Positions 51,470 to 60,263 of a DNA stretch of 64,000 bases are shown here, piece by piece (position 1 is the stretch's first letter; every line of letters starts with the position of its first letter). The notes under the pieces are model-generated. The model searched no databases, was not told the DNA's origin, and saw only the letters and a program-made list of their open reading frames with translations. A program made the translations under genes and the position numbers. Source of the DNA: Rugamonas aquatica (GTDB lineage: Bacteria; Pseudomonadota; Gammaproteobacteria; Burkholderiales; Burkholderiaceae_D); contig NZ_WHUG01000005.1 of assembly GCF_009380215.1 (NCBI RefSeq), forward strand, positions 62,001-126,000, written 5' to 3'.

Positions 51470-52442
51470 GGGGAGTGCCCGCCTTGCCCACCGAGACGCC
51501 CTGCATCCACAGGTAGGCGTCGGCCAGGATCTGGTTGAAGCCGGCGTTGTCGATCTGCAGCGCTTGCAAGCCCTGCGTCAGCGCGGCGATGTCGTCGTGC
51601 TCGGCCGCTTCGACCACGTCGAGCAGCTGGCCCAGCTCGCCCTCGCGCGCCAGCAGCGCCTGCTGCACCGAGACGCTGATGGACAAGGGCTTGAGCACCT
51701 CGGCCAGCGGCATGCCGAACAGCACGCCCAGCAGCGAGAACATGCCGGTCATGAAGGCTTGCTCCTGGTGCGGCTTGTCCTGGCCGGCGGCCTTGGACAG
51801 CAGCTCCATCGCCCGCGCCCGCACCGACACCCGCGCCAGCAGCATGGCCGAGCGCTGGTCGGCCTCGCGCGAGGAAAACAGCATCAGGTTAAGCCAGCGC
51901 CGCAGCTGCGAACGCCCGAGGATCAGGATGGCTTGCGAAAAACTGGTGACGCGGCGGCCGGTGCCCATGCCCAGCGAATTGACCAGCCTCAGCAAATGGT
52001 AGGACAGCGTCGGATCCTGGCGCAGCAGCGCTTCGATTTCGTGGGTGTCGGCGTCGGCCGAGACCAGCTGCACCAGCTGCAGCGCCAGCGCGCGCGAGGC
52101 GGCCTGGCTGCCGACCGGCTTGGGCGGCGGCGCCAGGAACCAGTCACCGTCGATCCAGGCGACGGCGGCCGGCAAGTCGGAGGCCAGCGCGGTGTCGCTG
52201 TGGTGGATTTTATCGGCGGGCAGCGGCTTCCAGCCGGCCTCGTCCAGAATCTGATGGACGGCCTCGGCCTGGCCGGCGCGGTAGTAGCAGCTCATGCTGC
52301 CCGACGCCAGCTCTTGCAGCAAGCTGGTCTGCACCGCGCCGGCCTGCAGGCTGGCGGCGTCGAGCAGCAGCGCCGACGGCACGCCGTTGCGGTCGGCCAG
52401 AGGATGCAAAAACACGGGCGGCATGGCAGTCGTAGCGGTCAT
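51462..52442 (-). CDS. HDOD-domain signalling protein
   Basis: 326 residues. A poorly conserved N-terminal part (1-130) resembles a worn-down EAL domain. The HDOD domain (about 130-320) shows LLRQDPTLSYHLLRLVNSLGMGTGRRVTSFSQAILILGRSQLRRWL and a helical remainder; the metal residues of true HD phosphohydrolases are missing, as usual in this family. It is coupled to the EAL protein by an eight-base overlap, so it probably acts in the same signalling route. Confidence 0.88.
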   Translation of the reverse strand: MTATTAMPPVFLHPLADRNGVPSALLLDAASLQAGAVQTSLLQELASGSMSCYYRAGQAEAVHQILDEAGWKPLPADKIHHSDTALASDLPAAVAWIDGDWFLAPPPKPVGSQAASRALALQLVQLVSADADTHEIEALLRQDPTLSYHLLRLVNSLGMGTGRRVTSFSQAILILGRSQLRRWLNLMLFSSREADQRSAMLLARVSVRARAMELLSKAAGQDKPHQEQAFMTGMFSLLGVLFGMPLAEVLKPLSISVSVQQALLAREGELGQLLDVVEAAEHDDIAALTQGLQALQIDNAGFNQILADAYLWMQGVSVGKAGTPHA

Positions 52443-52510
52443 GGAATGTCCAGCGTATAACAGTCGGTGATCCCGCTATGGTACTCCGAAATTATTGGCG
52501 TCGGCCAACA

Positions 52511-53455
52511 TTATGGTGCCGGGGCCGGCAATATCAAACGATGCGGCAGATGGTCGAGCAAGCGTTCGAACAGACCGGGCTGTTTCATGCGGCTGAGCCA
52601 CCATTGCAGCGCGGCGCCGTGCTCGCCGCTGCGCCAGGCCAGGTAGAAGGTTTCGGCCGGCTTCGGCTCCTCCACTTCCTTTTCCACCAGCAGGCCGGCG
52701 GCGATGGCGGCGCGCGCGCACGGTTCCGGCAGGAAGCCGAAACCCATGCCGTCGAGCTGGTACTGGAACTTGGTTTTCATGTCGGGCACGGTCAGCGTGT
52801 CCTGGCCCAGCAGCAGGCCGACGGTGCGCGGCGCCAGCTGGCGGGCCGAATCGGCCACGCTGACGGCGCGGTGCTGCTGCAGTTGCACGCGGTCCAGCTT
52901 GCCTTGCACCGAGGCCAGCGGGTGTGACGGCGCCACCGCGAATACGAAGCCGATCTTGCCGATCGGCAGGGAGACATAGCCGCCGCCGGCCGGGCCGTCG
53001 CCGGCCACGCCCACCAGCAAGTCGGCGCGGCGGTCCAGCAGCGCTTCCCAGGTGCCGGACAGCGCTTCCTGCACGATGCGCAGCCGGGTCTGCTGGGCGA
53101 CCTGGTAGAAGGCCTTGATATCGTCCTGGAACAGGCTGGCCGAGAACATGCTGTCCATGCCGACTGACAGTTCCGTCTCCCAGCCGGAGGCCACGCGGCG
53201 CACCCGGTGCTCCAGGTCTTGCGCGGCCTTGAGCAGGTAGCGTCCCTCCTTGAGCAGCTCGATGCCGGCCGCCGTCAGCTCCACGCGCGGGCCGTTGCGC
53301 TCGAACACTTGCACGCCGAGATCGTCCTCCAGCTTGCCGACGGTGTAGGAAATGGTCGACGGCACGCGGTGCAGCTCCTTGCCGGCGGCGGAGAACGATC
53401 CGCGACGGTCGATGGCGTCGACGATTTGCAGGGCTTCCAGGCTGAGTCTGAGCAT
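52511..53455 (-). CDS. LysR-family regulator, divergent to pirin
   Basis: 314 residues from the ATG at 53455; 18 upstream codons are not part of the domain. HTH at about 1-60 (SLEALQIVDAIDRRGSFSAAGKELHRVPSTISYTVGKLE), then the ligand-binding domain. It faces the pirin gene across a 121-base gap with the inverted repeat TGCGA-N5-TCGCA, so it likely controls that gene and itself. Confidence 0.9.
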   Translation of the reverse strand: MLRLSLEALQIVDAIDRRGSFSAAGKELHRVPSTISYTVGKLEDDLGVQVFERNGPRVELTAAGIELLKEGRYLLKAAQDLEHRVRRVASGWETELSVGMDSMFSASLFQDDIKAFYQVAQQTRLRIVQEALSGTWEALLDRRADLLVGVAGDGPAGGGYVSLPIGKIGFVFAVAPSHPLASVQGKLDRVQLQQHRAVSVADSARQLAPRTVGLLLGQDTLTVPDMKTKFQYQLDGMGFGFLPEPCARAAIAAGLLVEKEVEEPKPAETFYLAWRSGEHGAALQWWLSRMKQPGLFERLLDHLPHRLILPAPAP

Positions 53456-53532
53456 TCGATTTTTTCGATAGTAGAGGGGTAAATTTTCCGTTTTTTTATT
53501 CCAAAACACAGGCGTACACTGTGGTTCATGGA

Positions 53533-53547
53533 TGCGAAATTATCGCA
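53533..53547. promoter_or_regulatory. Candidate LysR operator, TGCGA-N5-TCGCA
   Basis: A perfect 5-bp inverted repeat around AATTA, 30 bases before the pirin start, in the intergenic region shared with the divergent LysR gene. Such dyads are typical for LysR proteins. Confidence 0.45.
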
Positions 53548-53576
53548 CATTAATTAAAAAGAAACGGAGCCCTACC

Positions 53577-54278
53577 ATGTTGCAAATTCGTAAAAGTGAA
53601 GAACGCGGCGTCGCCAACCACGGCTGGCTGCAGTCGCGCCATACCTTCTCGTTCGGCAGCTATCACGATCCCGAACATGTAGGCTTCGGCCCGCTGCTGG
53701 TCATCAATGAAGACCAGGTAGCGGCCGGCCAGGGTTTCGGCACCCACGGCCACCGCGACATGGAAATCATCTCCTACGTGCTCGACGGCGCGCTGGCCCA
53801 CAAGGACAGCTTGGGCACCGGTTCGGTGCTGCACTACGGCGATGTCCAGCGCATGAGCGCCGGCAACGGCGTGCGCCACAGCGAGTTTAACCACTCGCAG
53901 GACGAGCGTGTGCATTTCCTGCAAATCTGGATCCAGCCCAACCAGACCGGCATTCCACCAAGCTACGAGGAAAAGCACTTCACGCCGGAAAGCAAACAGG
54001 GCCAGCTGCGCCTGATCGCTTCCAGCGACGGCCGCGAAGGCTCGGTGCTGATCCACCAGGATGCGGCGATCTACGCCACCATCATGGCGGCCGGCGACAG
54101 CCTGCAACACACGCTGGCAGGCGGGCGCAAGGCTTACGTGCACGTGATCCGGGGCGAGCTGACGGTCAACGGCACGGCGCTCAAAGGCGGCGATGCGCTG
54201 AAAATCAGCGGCGAAACGCAGGTGTCGCTGCAGGATGCCGAGGACGCGGAAGTGCTGCTATTCGACCTCCCCGCCTGA
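53577..54278 (+). CDS. Pirin-family protein (YhhW-like quercetin dioxygenase)
   Basis: 233 residues from the ATG at 53577, with GGAG eight bases upstream. Double cupin fold; the metal site His57, His59, His101 and Glu103 lies at the same positions as in E. coli YhhW (THGHRDMEI and VRHSEFNH). Family members oxidise quercetin in vitro; the natural substrate is unclear. Cytoplasmic. Divergent from a LysR gene and followed by a strong terminator. Confidence 0.92.
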   Translation: MLQIRKSEERGVANHGWLQSRHTFSFGSYHDPEHVGFGPLLVINEDQVAAGQGFGTHGHRDMEIISYVLDGALAHKDSLGTGSVLHYGDVQRMSAGNGVRHSEFNHSQDERVHFLQIWIQPNQTGIPPSYEEKHFTPESKQGQLRLIASSDGREGSVLIHQDAAIYATIMAAGDSLQHTLAGGRKAYVHVIRGELTVNGTALKGGDALKISGETQVSLQDAEDAEVLLFDLPA

Positions 54279-54325
54279 GGCTAGAGGGCAGCCTAAAAAA
54301 ACTTTCCGCCAGTTTTGGTATCATG

Positions 54326-54368
54326 AAGGGCACGCCGGGTCTGTTGGAACAGCCCGGCGTGCCTTTTT
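54326..54368 (+). terminator. Intrinsic terminator after pirin gene
   Basis: Stem GGCACGCCGGG (54329-54339) with CCCGGCGTGCC (54353-54363), 13-base loop, followed by TTTTT. It separates the pirin gene from ribA, whose start is 34 bases later. Confidence 0.88.
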
Positions 54369-54401
54369 CACCTTGAATATCACTAATTGAAGAGCATAGC
54401 T

Positions 54402-55055
54402 ATGTCGCAGAGCGCAGCAACCCCGGCAACCGACGAACTGGATTACACGACTTCCTGCGCCCTGCCGACCCCCTGGGCCCAGTTCACGCTGCACGCCTTT
54501 GTCGAAAAAGCCACCGGCAAGGAACACCTGGCCATGGTGCTGGGCGATATCGGCAATGGCGAGCCGGTGCTGGCGCGCGTCCATTCCGAATGCCTGACCG
54601 GCGACGTGCTGTTCTCGCAGCGCTGTGATTGCGGCGCCCAGCTCGAAGGCGCACTGAAGAAAATCGCTGCCGAAGGCCGCGGCGTGCTGCTGTACCTGCG
54701 CCAGGAAGGCCGCGGCATCGGCCTGATTAACAAGATCCGCGCCTACCGCCTGCAAGAGGCAGGCGCCGACACGGTGCAGGCCAACGAGCAGCTGGGCTTC
54801 AAGCCGGATCAGCGCACCTACGGCCTGGTCCAGCCGATGCTGGCGCAATTCGGCGTCAAAAGCCTGCGCCTGATGACCAATAATCCGCGTAAGATCGATG
54901 CCATGACCAAACTGGGCATCGAGGTGGCCGAGCGCGTTCCGCTGCTGGTCAACCGCAATGCCTTTAACCAGCACTACCTGAATACCAAGGCCGCCAAGCT
55001 GGGCCACATGATGACGCCGCTGACCCCGGCCCCGGTGGAGGATGGCGCACTGTAA
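54402..55055 (+). CDS. ribA: GTP cyclohydrolase II
   Basis: 217 residues. First committed step of riboflavin synthesis: GTP to 2,5-diamino-6-ribosylamino-pyrimidinone phosphate, formate and pyrophosphate. Zinc ligands Cys64, Cys75 and Cys77 are in [17 protein letters not shown]; the catalytic region has [11 protein letters not shown] and the C-terminal LMTNNPRKI. It is the single-domain form, without a RibB fusion. No FMN riboswitch is seen upstream. The chosen ATG (54402) follows a GAAGAG at a normal distance. Confidence 0.95.
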   Translation: MSQSAATPATDELDYTTSCALPTPWAQFTLHAFVEKATGKEHLAMVLGDIGNGEPVLARVHSECLTGDVLFSQRCDCGAQLEGALKKIAAEGRGVLLYLRQEGRGIGLINKIRAYRLQEAGADTVQANEQLGFKPDQRTYGLVQPMLAQFGVKSLRLMTNNPRKIDAMTKLGIEVAERVPLLVNRNAFNQHYLNTKAAKLGHMMTPLTPAPVEDGAL

Positions 55056-55077
55056 GAGGTTGATTTTTAAGGACTGC

Positions 55078-56505
55078 ATGAAATTTAAAGAGCTTGCCGC
55101 TACCCTCGCCCTGACCTGGGCCAGCGCCGGCGCGCTGGCGGCGCCCGCCGACCATCCGCCGGCCGCGCCCGCGCAACTGGCTGCGGCGGCGCAATCCTCC
55201 GCCAAGGCTTCGGCGCCCGCCGCCGACAACGCCGACGCCGCCCCGCTGCCGCCGCCCTCCAGCGCGGCCCAGCATCTCTACGGTTCCGCCAAAAACGATA
55301 TCCTGCAAGTGCGCTCGCTGCTCAAGAGCGGCCGCACGCAATCGTCGGTGGGCTCCGGCTTCCTGATCGGCACCAGCAACCTGGTGGTGACGAACTACCA
55401 TGTGGTCTCGCAGTTCGCGCTCGATCCCGACACCTACGTCGGCGAATGGGTGGACACCAGCGGCCAGCGCGGCAACGTCGAACTGCTGGCGGTGGACGTG
55501 CTGCACGACCTGGCCGTGCTGCGCGTCAGCCGCAACGGCACCGGCTTCTTCAAGATCCCCGATCAGCTGGCCAAGCTGACGCAGGGCCAGTACCTGTACT
55601 CGCTGGGCAATCCGCTGGACCTGGGCTTCGCCATTTCCGAAGGCGCCTACAACGGCGTGATCGCGCGCAGCTTCTACGACCAGCTGATGTTCACCGGCCC
55701 GATCAACTCCGGCATGAGCGGCGGCCCCAGCGTGACGGTCGATGGCGCGGTGGCCGGCGTCAACGTCTCCAAGCGCCTCGATGGCGAGCTGGTCAGCTTC
55801 CTGGTGCCGGCCCGCTTTGCGCAGGACTTGCTCAAGCGCGTGGAGCAGCAAAAGAAAACCCCGACCGACTTCACGTCCATCGTCGCCGCCCAGCTGCTGA
55901 ACCACCAGCGCGCCATGGTCGACCAGCTGCTGGCCAGCCCGCTGAGCCTGAAGCCCATGGGCCCTTACCAGGTGCCGGTGCGCGAATCCGAACAGATGCG
56001 CTGCTGGGGCCGCTCCAACGTCAAGGCCGACAAGCCGTTCACGGTGGACGACGCCAGCTGCGCGATGGAATCGGCGATCTTCATCAGCGGCTCGCTGCAG
56101 ACGGGGCAGCTCAGCATCCGCCACCAGTTCCTGCGCGGCACCGGCCTGGACAAGCTGCGCTTCGCGCAACTGGCCAGCGCCTCGTTCAAGAACGAGCACT
56201 TCGGCACCAACAAAGACACCCGCCTGACCGGCCCGCAATGCACCGAGGACTTCGTCAAGAACAAGGATGTGCCGCTGCGCGCCGTGCTGTGCGTGCGGGC
56301 CTACCGCAAGTTCGCCGGCCTGTACGACTTCGCGCTGCTGACCGCGACCACCGATCAGGGCTTGATGAGCTTGCAAAGCCGGCTCGACGCGCGCGGCGTC
56401 TCGTATGAAAACGGCTTGCGCCTGTCGCGCGTGTTCATCGACTCGCTGGGCCTGGCGCCGGTGGCGAAGAAGCCCGCCGCGGCAAGCAAGGGAGGCGCGC
56501 AATGA
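55078..56505 (+). CDS. Secreted trypsin-like serine protease
   Basis: 475 residues from the ATG at 55078 with AAGGA six bases upstream. Signal peptide to about residue 22, an Ala/Pro-rich linker to about 62, and a chymotrypsin-fold domain with His108 (TNYHVV), Asp144 (HDLAVL) and Ser214 (NSGMSGGPS). The C-terminal half (about 270-475) is a separate domain of unknown type with cysteines in QMRCWG, ASCAMES, PQCTEDF and VLCVRAY. No PDZ domain, so it is not a DegP type. Its stop overlaps the FHA gene's start (ATGA). Confidence 0.88.
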   Translation: MKFKELAATLALTWASAGALAAPADHPPAAPAQLAAAAQSSAKASAPAADNADAAPLPPPSSAAQHLYGSAKNDILQVRSLLKSGRTQSSVGSGFLIGTSNLVVTNYHVVSQFALDPDTYVGEWVDTSGQRGNVELLAVDVLHDLAVLRVSRNGTGFFKIPDQLAKLTQGQYLYSLGNPLDLGFAISEGAYNGVIARSFYDQLMFTGPINSGMSGGPSVTVDGAVAGVNVSKRLDGELVSFLVPARFAQDLLKRVEQQKKTPTDFTSIVAAQLLNHQRAMVDQLLASPLSLKPMGPYQVPVRESEQMRCWGRSNVKADKPFTVDDASCAMESAIFISGSLQTGQLSIRHQFLRGTGLDKLRFAQLASASFKNEHFGTNKDTRLTGPQCTEDFVKNKDVPLRAVLCVRAYRKFAGLYDFALLTATTDQGLMSLQSRLDARGVSYENGLRLSRVFIDSLGLAPVAKKPAAASKGGAQ

Positions 56506-57494
56506 AAGCCCCCTACTTCATCGAAATCCTGGCCCGCAACGGCGACGTGCTGCACCGGCACAAGGTGGCCGCGCTGCCGATACGCCTGGGCCGCAGCTAC
56601 GATAACGACGTCATCCTCGACGACGCCCACAGCGCCGCCGCCCACGCCATCGTCGACGCCAACGAGCAAGGCGAACTGGTACTGCGCGACCTGGGCAGCC
56701 AGAACGGCACCTACCTGAAAGGCAAGCGCCAGACCAGCGTGGTGCTGAGTGGCGACACCATGGTGCGCCTGGGCCACACGCGATTGCGCGTGCGCGCGGC
56801 CGACTTCCCGGTGGCCGCCGAAATCGCGGACACCACCATGCATGGTTGGGAAGGCACGGTGCCGGCCGCCATCGGCCTGGCGCTGATCGCCATCTTCACC
56901 TGCCTGGAGACCTGGCTGTCCGATGTCGAACCATTCGCGCTGATACGCTACCTGCTGGTGCTGGCCTCCAGCCTCGCGGCCGGCCTGCTGTGGAGCGGCC
57001 TGTGGGCGCTGGCCAACCGCCTGTTCGGCAGCCATGCGCGGCTGGGGCGGCATCTGTTCATCCTCGGCAGCGGCCTGGCGACGGTGGGATTGTGGAAGAT
57101 CGGCAGCGCGGCGCTGGCCTATGCGTGGTCGGCCGAGACGTTCACACGCTACGGCAATCTGGTGACGCTGGCGATCGCCTGCGGCATGTTGTTCTTCCAC
57201 CTCATCACGATCAAACCGCACCATCCGCGACGCTTCGCGGTCAGCTGCTGGGTGATGCTGGTGGGTGGCGCCGGGCTGATGCTGATGACCAATCTGCAAG
57301 GCACAGGGCGTGCGGCCGACGAGCTGTACATGTCGGTGCTGCTGCCGCCGGAAGTACGGCACAGTCCGGATCACAGCGTCGACCAGTTCATGGCCGATGC
57401 CGCCAAACTGAAAACCGGCGCTGACGCAGCCCGCGCCCACGCCATCAAGGACGGCACGCCGGAAACCGAGGACGACGACGACGGCTCCGAATAA
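56502..57494 (+). CDS. FHA-domain membrane protein coupled to protease
   Basis: 330 residues. FHA domain at about 20-95, with the phosphothreonine-binding blocks IRLGRSYDNDVIL, AHAIVD and LGSQNGTYLKG. About five membrane segments follow (125-145, 150-175, 185-210, 220-240, 245-265). The C-terminal tail is acidic and probably periplasmic or cytoplasmic depending on topology. Cytoplasmic FHA domains read phosphorylated threonine; no Ser/Thr kinase is in the window. Coupled by ATGA to the secreted protease, so the pair may form a membrane signalling-proteolysis unit. Confidence 0.88.
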   Translation: MKAPYFIEILARNGDVLHRHKVAALPIRLGRSYDNDVILDDAHSAAAHAIVDANEQGELVLRDLGSQNGTYLKGKRQTSVVLSGDTMVRLGHTRLRVRAADFPVAAEIADTTMHGWEGTVPAAIGLALIAIFTCLETWLSDVEPFALIRYLLVLASSLAAGLLWSGLWALANRLFGSHARLGRHLFILGSGLATVGLWKIGSAALAYAWSAETFTRYGNLVTLAIACGMLFFHLITIKPHHPRRFAVSCWVMLVGGAGLMLMTNLQGTGRAADELYMSVLLPPEVRHSPDHSVDQFMADAAKLKTGADAARAHAIKDGTPETEDDDDGSE

Positions 57495-57510
57495 ATCCAG
57501 TCCACACAAG

Positions 57511-57550
57511 GAAAAAAGGGGGCTGACCCACAGGTCAGCCCCCTTTTTTA
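57511..57550. terminator. Strong bidirectional intrinsic terminator
   Basis: AAAAAAGGGGGCTGACC (57512-57528) pairs with GGTCAGCCCCCTTTTTT (57533-57549), with a four-base loop. It ends both the protease-FHA operon and the convergent PEP-CTERM gene. Confidence 0.93.
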
Positions 57551-57570
57551 ATTTTGGCTAAGCCAGCGAA

Positions 57571-58179
57571 TTACTTGGCGGCTTTGCGGCGGCGGGCGAT
57601 AACGCCTACCAGGCCCAGGCCAGCCAGCATCATCGCGTAGGTTTCCGGCTCAGGTACGGCGGCGGTGACGGACACATTGTCCAGTACCGCGCCCGAGTAA
57701 CCGTCGCCACCAACGCTGCTGAACACCAGCGCTTGCGTACCGCCGGTGGTGGTGAAGTTGAAGGTGTAGTTGGTGACAGGGGTGCTGCCTTCGAACGAGT
57801 AGTGGTTGCCACCAACGAACACGTCCAGGCCTGCGCCGTGCGAGTACGGATTGTGGGTCAGGTCGAACGACAGCGTGTAGGTGGTGCCGGCCACTGCGGT
57901 GAACGATTGCGACAGTACGCCCGGACCTGGCGTGCCCAGCATGTCGATGCTGTTGCCCGAGATCGAGTTGTAGCTGTTGTTGATGACGTCGACCGAGTTG
58001 CCGCCGACGCTCCAGAAGGCAATCGCGCCATCGCCTGCGCCTACGCGCACGTAGTTGTTCAGATTGACGCCGCTGACGGTTTCAAAGTCGCCGTTCTGAA
58101 TCAGGTTGGTGGCCGATGCGGCGCCCGAAGCGGTCAATGCGGTAACAGCTGCAGCCAGAAACAGTTTAGACATTTTCAT
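57571..58179 (-). CDS. PEP-CTERM secreted protein (DUF642-like)
   Basis: 202 residues from the ATG at 58179; signal peptide KLFLAAAVTALTASGAASA. The beginning NLIQNGDFETVSGVN and later TYTLSFDLTHNPYS and AVLDNVSV follow the DUF642/choice-of-anchor pattern. The C-terminus VPEPETYAMMLAGLGLVGVIARRRKAAK has the PEP motif, a membrane segment and a basic tail, the sorting signal for exosortase. Such proteins go to the outer surface or the extracellular matrix. The matching exosortase must be elsewhere in the genome. Confidence 0.92.
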   Translation of the reverse strand: MKMSKLFLAAAVTALTASGAASATNLIQNGDFETVSGVNLNNYVRVGAGDGAIAFWSVGGNSVDVINNSYNSISGNSIDMLGTPGPGVLSQSFTAVAGTTYTLSFDLTHNPYSHGAGLDVFVGGNHYSFEGSTPVTNYTFNFTTTGGTQALVFSSVGGDGYSGAVLDNVSVTAAVPEPETYAMMLAGLGLVGVIARRRKAAK

Positions 58180-58303
58180 GATGTGACTTTCAAAAAGGAT
58201 AGGACGGCGACTCAATGTAGCCATTCTACCGGGGAATTTCAAAAGCACAACTAAAATTTCATTTTGTTACTGAATATATTTTTCAGGCAACATTTCTGCG
58301 GGA

Positions 58304-58915
58304 TCAAGAAGGCCAGCCGCGCAGCACCTGATCCACCACTTCCTGCAACTGTTTGCGGGTGGCGCCAGCCGCCGCCTGCACCGCCATGCCATTGGAAACC
58401 GTCATCACATAACGCGCCATCTGGCCTGAGCAGCTATCGGCCGGCAGATCGCCGTCGACCTTGGCCTGCTCCAGCCGGGCGCGCAATTTAGCCTCGCTGG
58501 CGGCGCGGCGTTCGATCAGCGAATCGCGTATCGGCAAGGCATCGTCGCTGCAGGCCAGCGCGCCATTGATCACCAGGCAGCCGTGCGGATTTTCGGTTTC
58601 GGTCTGGGCGTCGGCATTGCCGCGCAAGAAGTGCTCGACCACGGCGCGCGCCGTCGGCTGTGCCAGCGCCGCGTTGAACAACGGATCGTGGGTCGCGCCG
58701 TAACGCTCCAGCGCCATGCGGAACAGATTCTCCTTGTTGCCGAATACGGCGTACAGACTGGGCCGGTTCATGCCCATCGCTTCGGTCAGTTCCGGTAGGG
58801 AGCTGCCTTCGTAGCCCTTTTCCCAAAACACTTTCATGGCCTTGTCCAGGGCGGTTTCCGCGTCAAAAGTGCGCGGACGGCCTGACTTGCGTGCTGATGC
58901 GGAATTATCTTTCAT
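58304..58915 (-). CDS. TetR-family repressor
   Basis: 203 residues. HTH at about 15-62 (FDAETALDKAMKVFWEKGYEGSSLPELTEAMGMNRPSLYAVFGNKENLF), then an all-helical ligand domain with cysteines in PHGCLVINGALACSDD and ADSCSGQMAR. It is divergent from an MFS gene; two ACCG-type dyads lie in the gap, one against its own start codon and one at the MFS transcription start. It likely represses both. Confidence 0.92.
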   Translation of the reverse strand: MKDNSASARKSGRPRTFDAETALDKAMKVFWEKGYEGSSLPELTEAMGMNRPSLYAVFGNKENLFRMALERYGATHDPLFNAALAQPTARAVVEHFLRGNADAQTETENPHGCLVINGALACSDDALPIRDSLIERRAASEAKLRARLEQAKVDGDLPADSCSGQMARYVMTVSNGMAVQAAAGATRKQLQEVVDQVLRGWPS

Positions 58916-58925
58916 ACCGTTCGGT
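58916..58925. promoter_or_regulatory. Candidate TetR operator 1, ACCGTTCGGT
   Basis: Inverted repeat ACCG-TT-CGGT directly upstream of the TetR start codon. A related dyad lies 51 bases away (58967). Confidence 0.5.
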
Positions 58926-58935
58926 TAAAAATTCA

Positions 58936-58964
58936 TTGACAAAGTTCCTTGCGCAGATCATTAT
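58936..58964 (+). promoter_or_regulatory. Sigma-70 promoter of the MFS gene
   Basis: A consensus -35 TTGACA (58936-58941) and a -10 CATTAT (58959-58964) are 17 bases apart. The transcript would start near 58971, inside operator 2. Confidence 0.75.
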
Positions 58965-58966
58965 GA

Positions 58967-58976
58967 ACCGATCAGT
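58967..58976. promoter_or_regulatory. Candidate TetR operator 2, ACCGATCAGT
   Basis: Near-palindrome ACCG-AT-CAGT (one mismatch) right after the MFS promoter -10 box, where a repressor would block initiation. It matches operator 1 at seven of ten positions. Confidence 0.45.
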
Positions 58977-59018
58977 AAAAAACTCAAGTATTTTTACAGC
59001 CGATAGGAATAATCTCAT

Positions 59019-60263
59019 ATGAAAAACAACACCAGCGCTCAAGCCGTCTTGCCCGACGACGCGCCCCTCTCTATTTCAAGCTCCCCCACCCGCGCCGCCT
59101 GGCTGGCCGTGCTGTCGGTCGCCGTCGGCTCGTTCGCGCTGGTGACGACGGAATTCCTGCCGGTCGGCCTGCTGCCGTCCATCGCCGCAGAGCTGGGCGT
59201 GACCGAAGGCGTCGCCGGCATGATGGTGACCGTACCCGGCCTGGTGGCCGCATTCGCCGCCATCCTGGTGACGATAGGCGTCGGCAAGACCGACCGCCGC
59301 TACGTGATCTGGGGCCTGACCGCCACGCTGATCGCCTCCAACCTGATCGTCGCGCTGTCGCATTCCTATCCTCTGGTGCTGCTCGGCCGCGCGCTGCTCG
59401 GCATAGGCGTCGGCGGCTTCTGGGCCATCGGCGGCGCGCTGGGCAACCGGCTGGTGCCGGAGGCCTCGGCCGCGCGCGCCACCTCCATCATCTTCGCCGG
59501 CATCTCGCTGGGCACCGTGGCCGGCGTGCCGGCCGGTGCGATGATCGGTGAACTGGTGGGCTGGCGCATGGCCTTCTTCGCCGCGACCGCCGTGTCGCTG
59601 CTGGTGCTGGCTGCGCAAATGTGGCTGCTGCCTCGCCTGCCGACCACGACATCCCTGACCTTCGGCCAACTGCCTGCGCTGCTGCGCGTGCAGAAGGCGC
59701 GGCTGGGCATGCTGGCCACGCTGCTGATCTTCATCGGCCAGTTCGCCGCTTACACTTATGTCACGCCGTTCCTGAGCCAGGTCGCGGGCTTGAGCGCCAA
59801 GAGCATCAGCGTGCTGCTGCTGATTTACGGCGCGGCTGGTTTCGTCGGCAATCTGATCGGCGGCTGGGCCGTGGCGAAGAGCGTGAAAAATTCGCTGATC
59901 GCCACCGGCGTCATCATGGGCTTGTCGGCTGCGGCGATGCCGCTGTTCGGCGCCAGCGCCGCCGGTGCGACGGTGTTGATCGTGATCTGGGGCCTGGCCT
60001 TCGGCATGATGCCGATCTCGGTGCAGACCTGGATGTTCAAGGCCGCGCCGGATGCGATGGAAAGCGGCGGCGCGGTGTTCGTCTCCACCGCGCAGATCTC
60101 GCTGGCCAGCGGCGCATTGGTGGGCGGCGTGTCAGTCGACCATCTGGGTGTGGCGAGTGCGATGGTGGTCGGCGGCGTGTTCGCGCTGGCGATGGCCGCC
60201 GTTATCGCGGCGTGGGCCAAGGACGACGGCAAGCCCCTGGGCAAGCTGCACGCCGTGCACTGA
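59019..60263 (+). CDS. MFS efflux transporter, DHA1 type
   Basis: 414 residues with 12 membrane segments after a 25-residue cytoplasmic N-terminus. TTEFLPVGLLPSIAAELGV and LGRALLGIGVGGFWAIGGALGNRLVPE are typical of the DHA1 group (NepI/AraJ-like), which exports purine nucleosides, sugars or drugs. Controlled by the divergent TetR gene from a clear promoter. Its stop abuts the stop of the convergent small gene. Confidence 0.9.
   Translation: MKNNTSAQAVLPDDAPLSISSSPTRAAWLAVLSVAVGSFALVTTEFLPVGLLPSIAAELGVTEGVAGMMVTVPGLVAAFAAILVTIGVGKTDRRYVIWGLTATLIASNLIVALSHSYPLVLLGRALLGIGVGGFWAIGGALGNRLVPEASAARATSIIFAGISLGTVAGVPAGAMIGELVGWRMAFFAATAVSLLVLAAQMWLLPRLPTTTSLTFGQLPALLRVQKARLGMLATLLIFIGQFAAYTYVTPFLSQVAGLSAKSISVLLLIYGAAGFVGNLIGGWAVAKSVKNSLIATGVIMGLSAAAMPLFGASAAGATVLIVIWGLAFGMMPISVQTWMFKAAPDAMESGGAVFVSTAQISLASGALVGGVSVDHLGVASAMVVGGVFALAMAAVIAAWAKDDGKPLGKLHAVH

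Noticed and set aside
54279..54401. Search for an FMN riboswitch before ribA
   Set aside because: The gap holds only the pirin terminator and a short leader; no RFN-element blocks are present.
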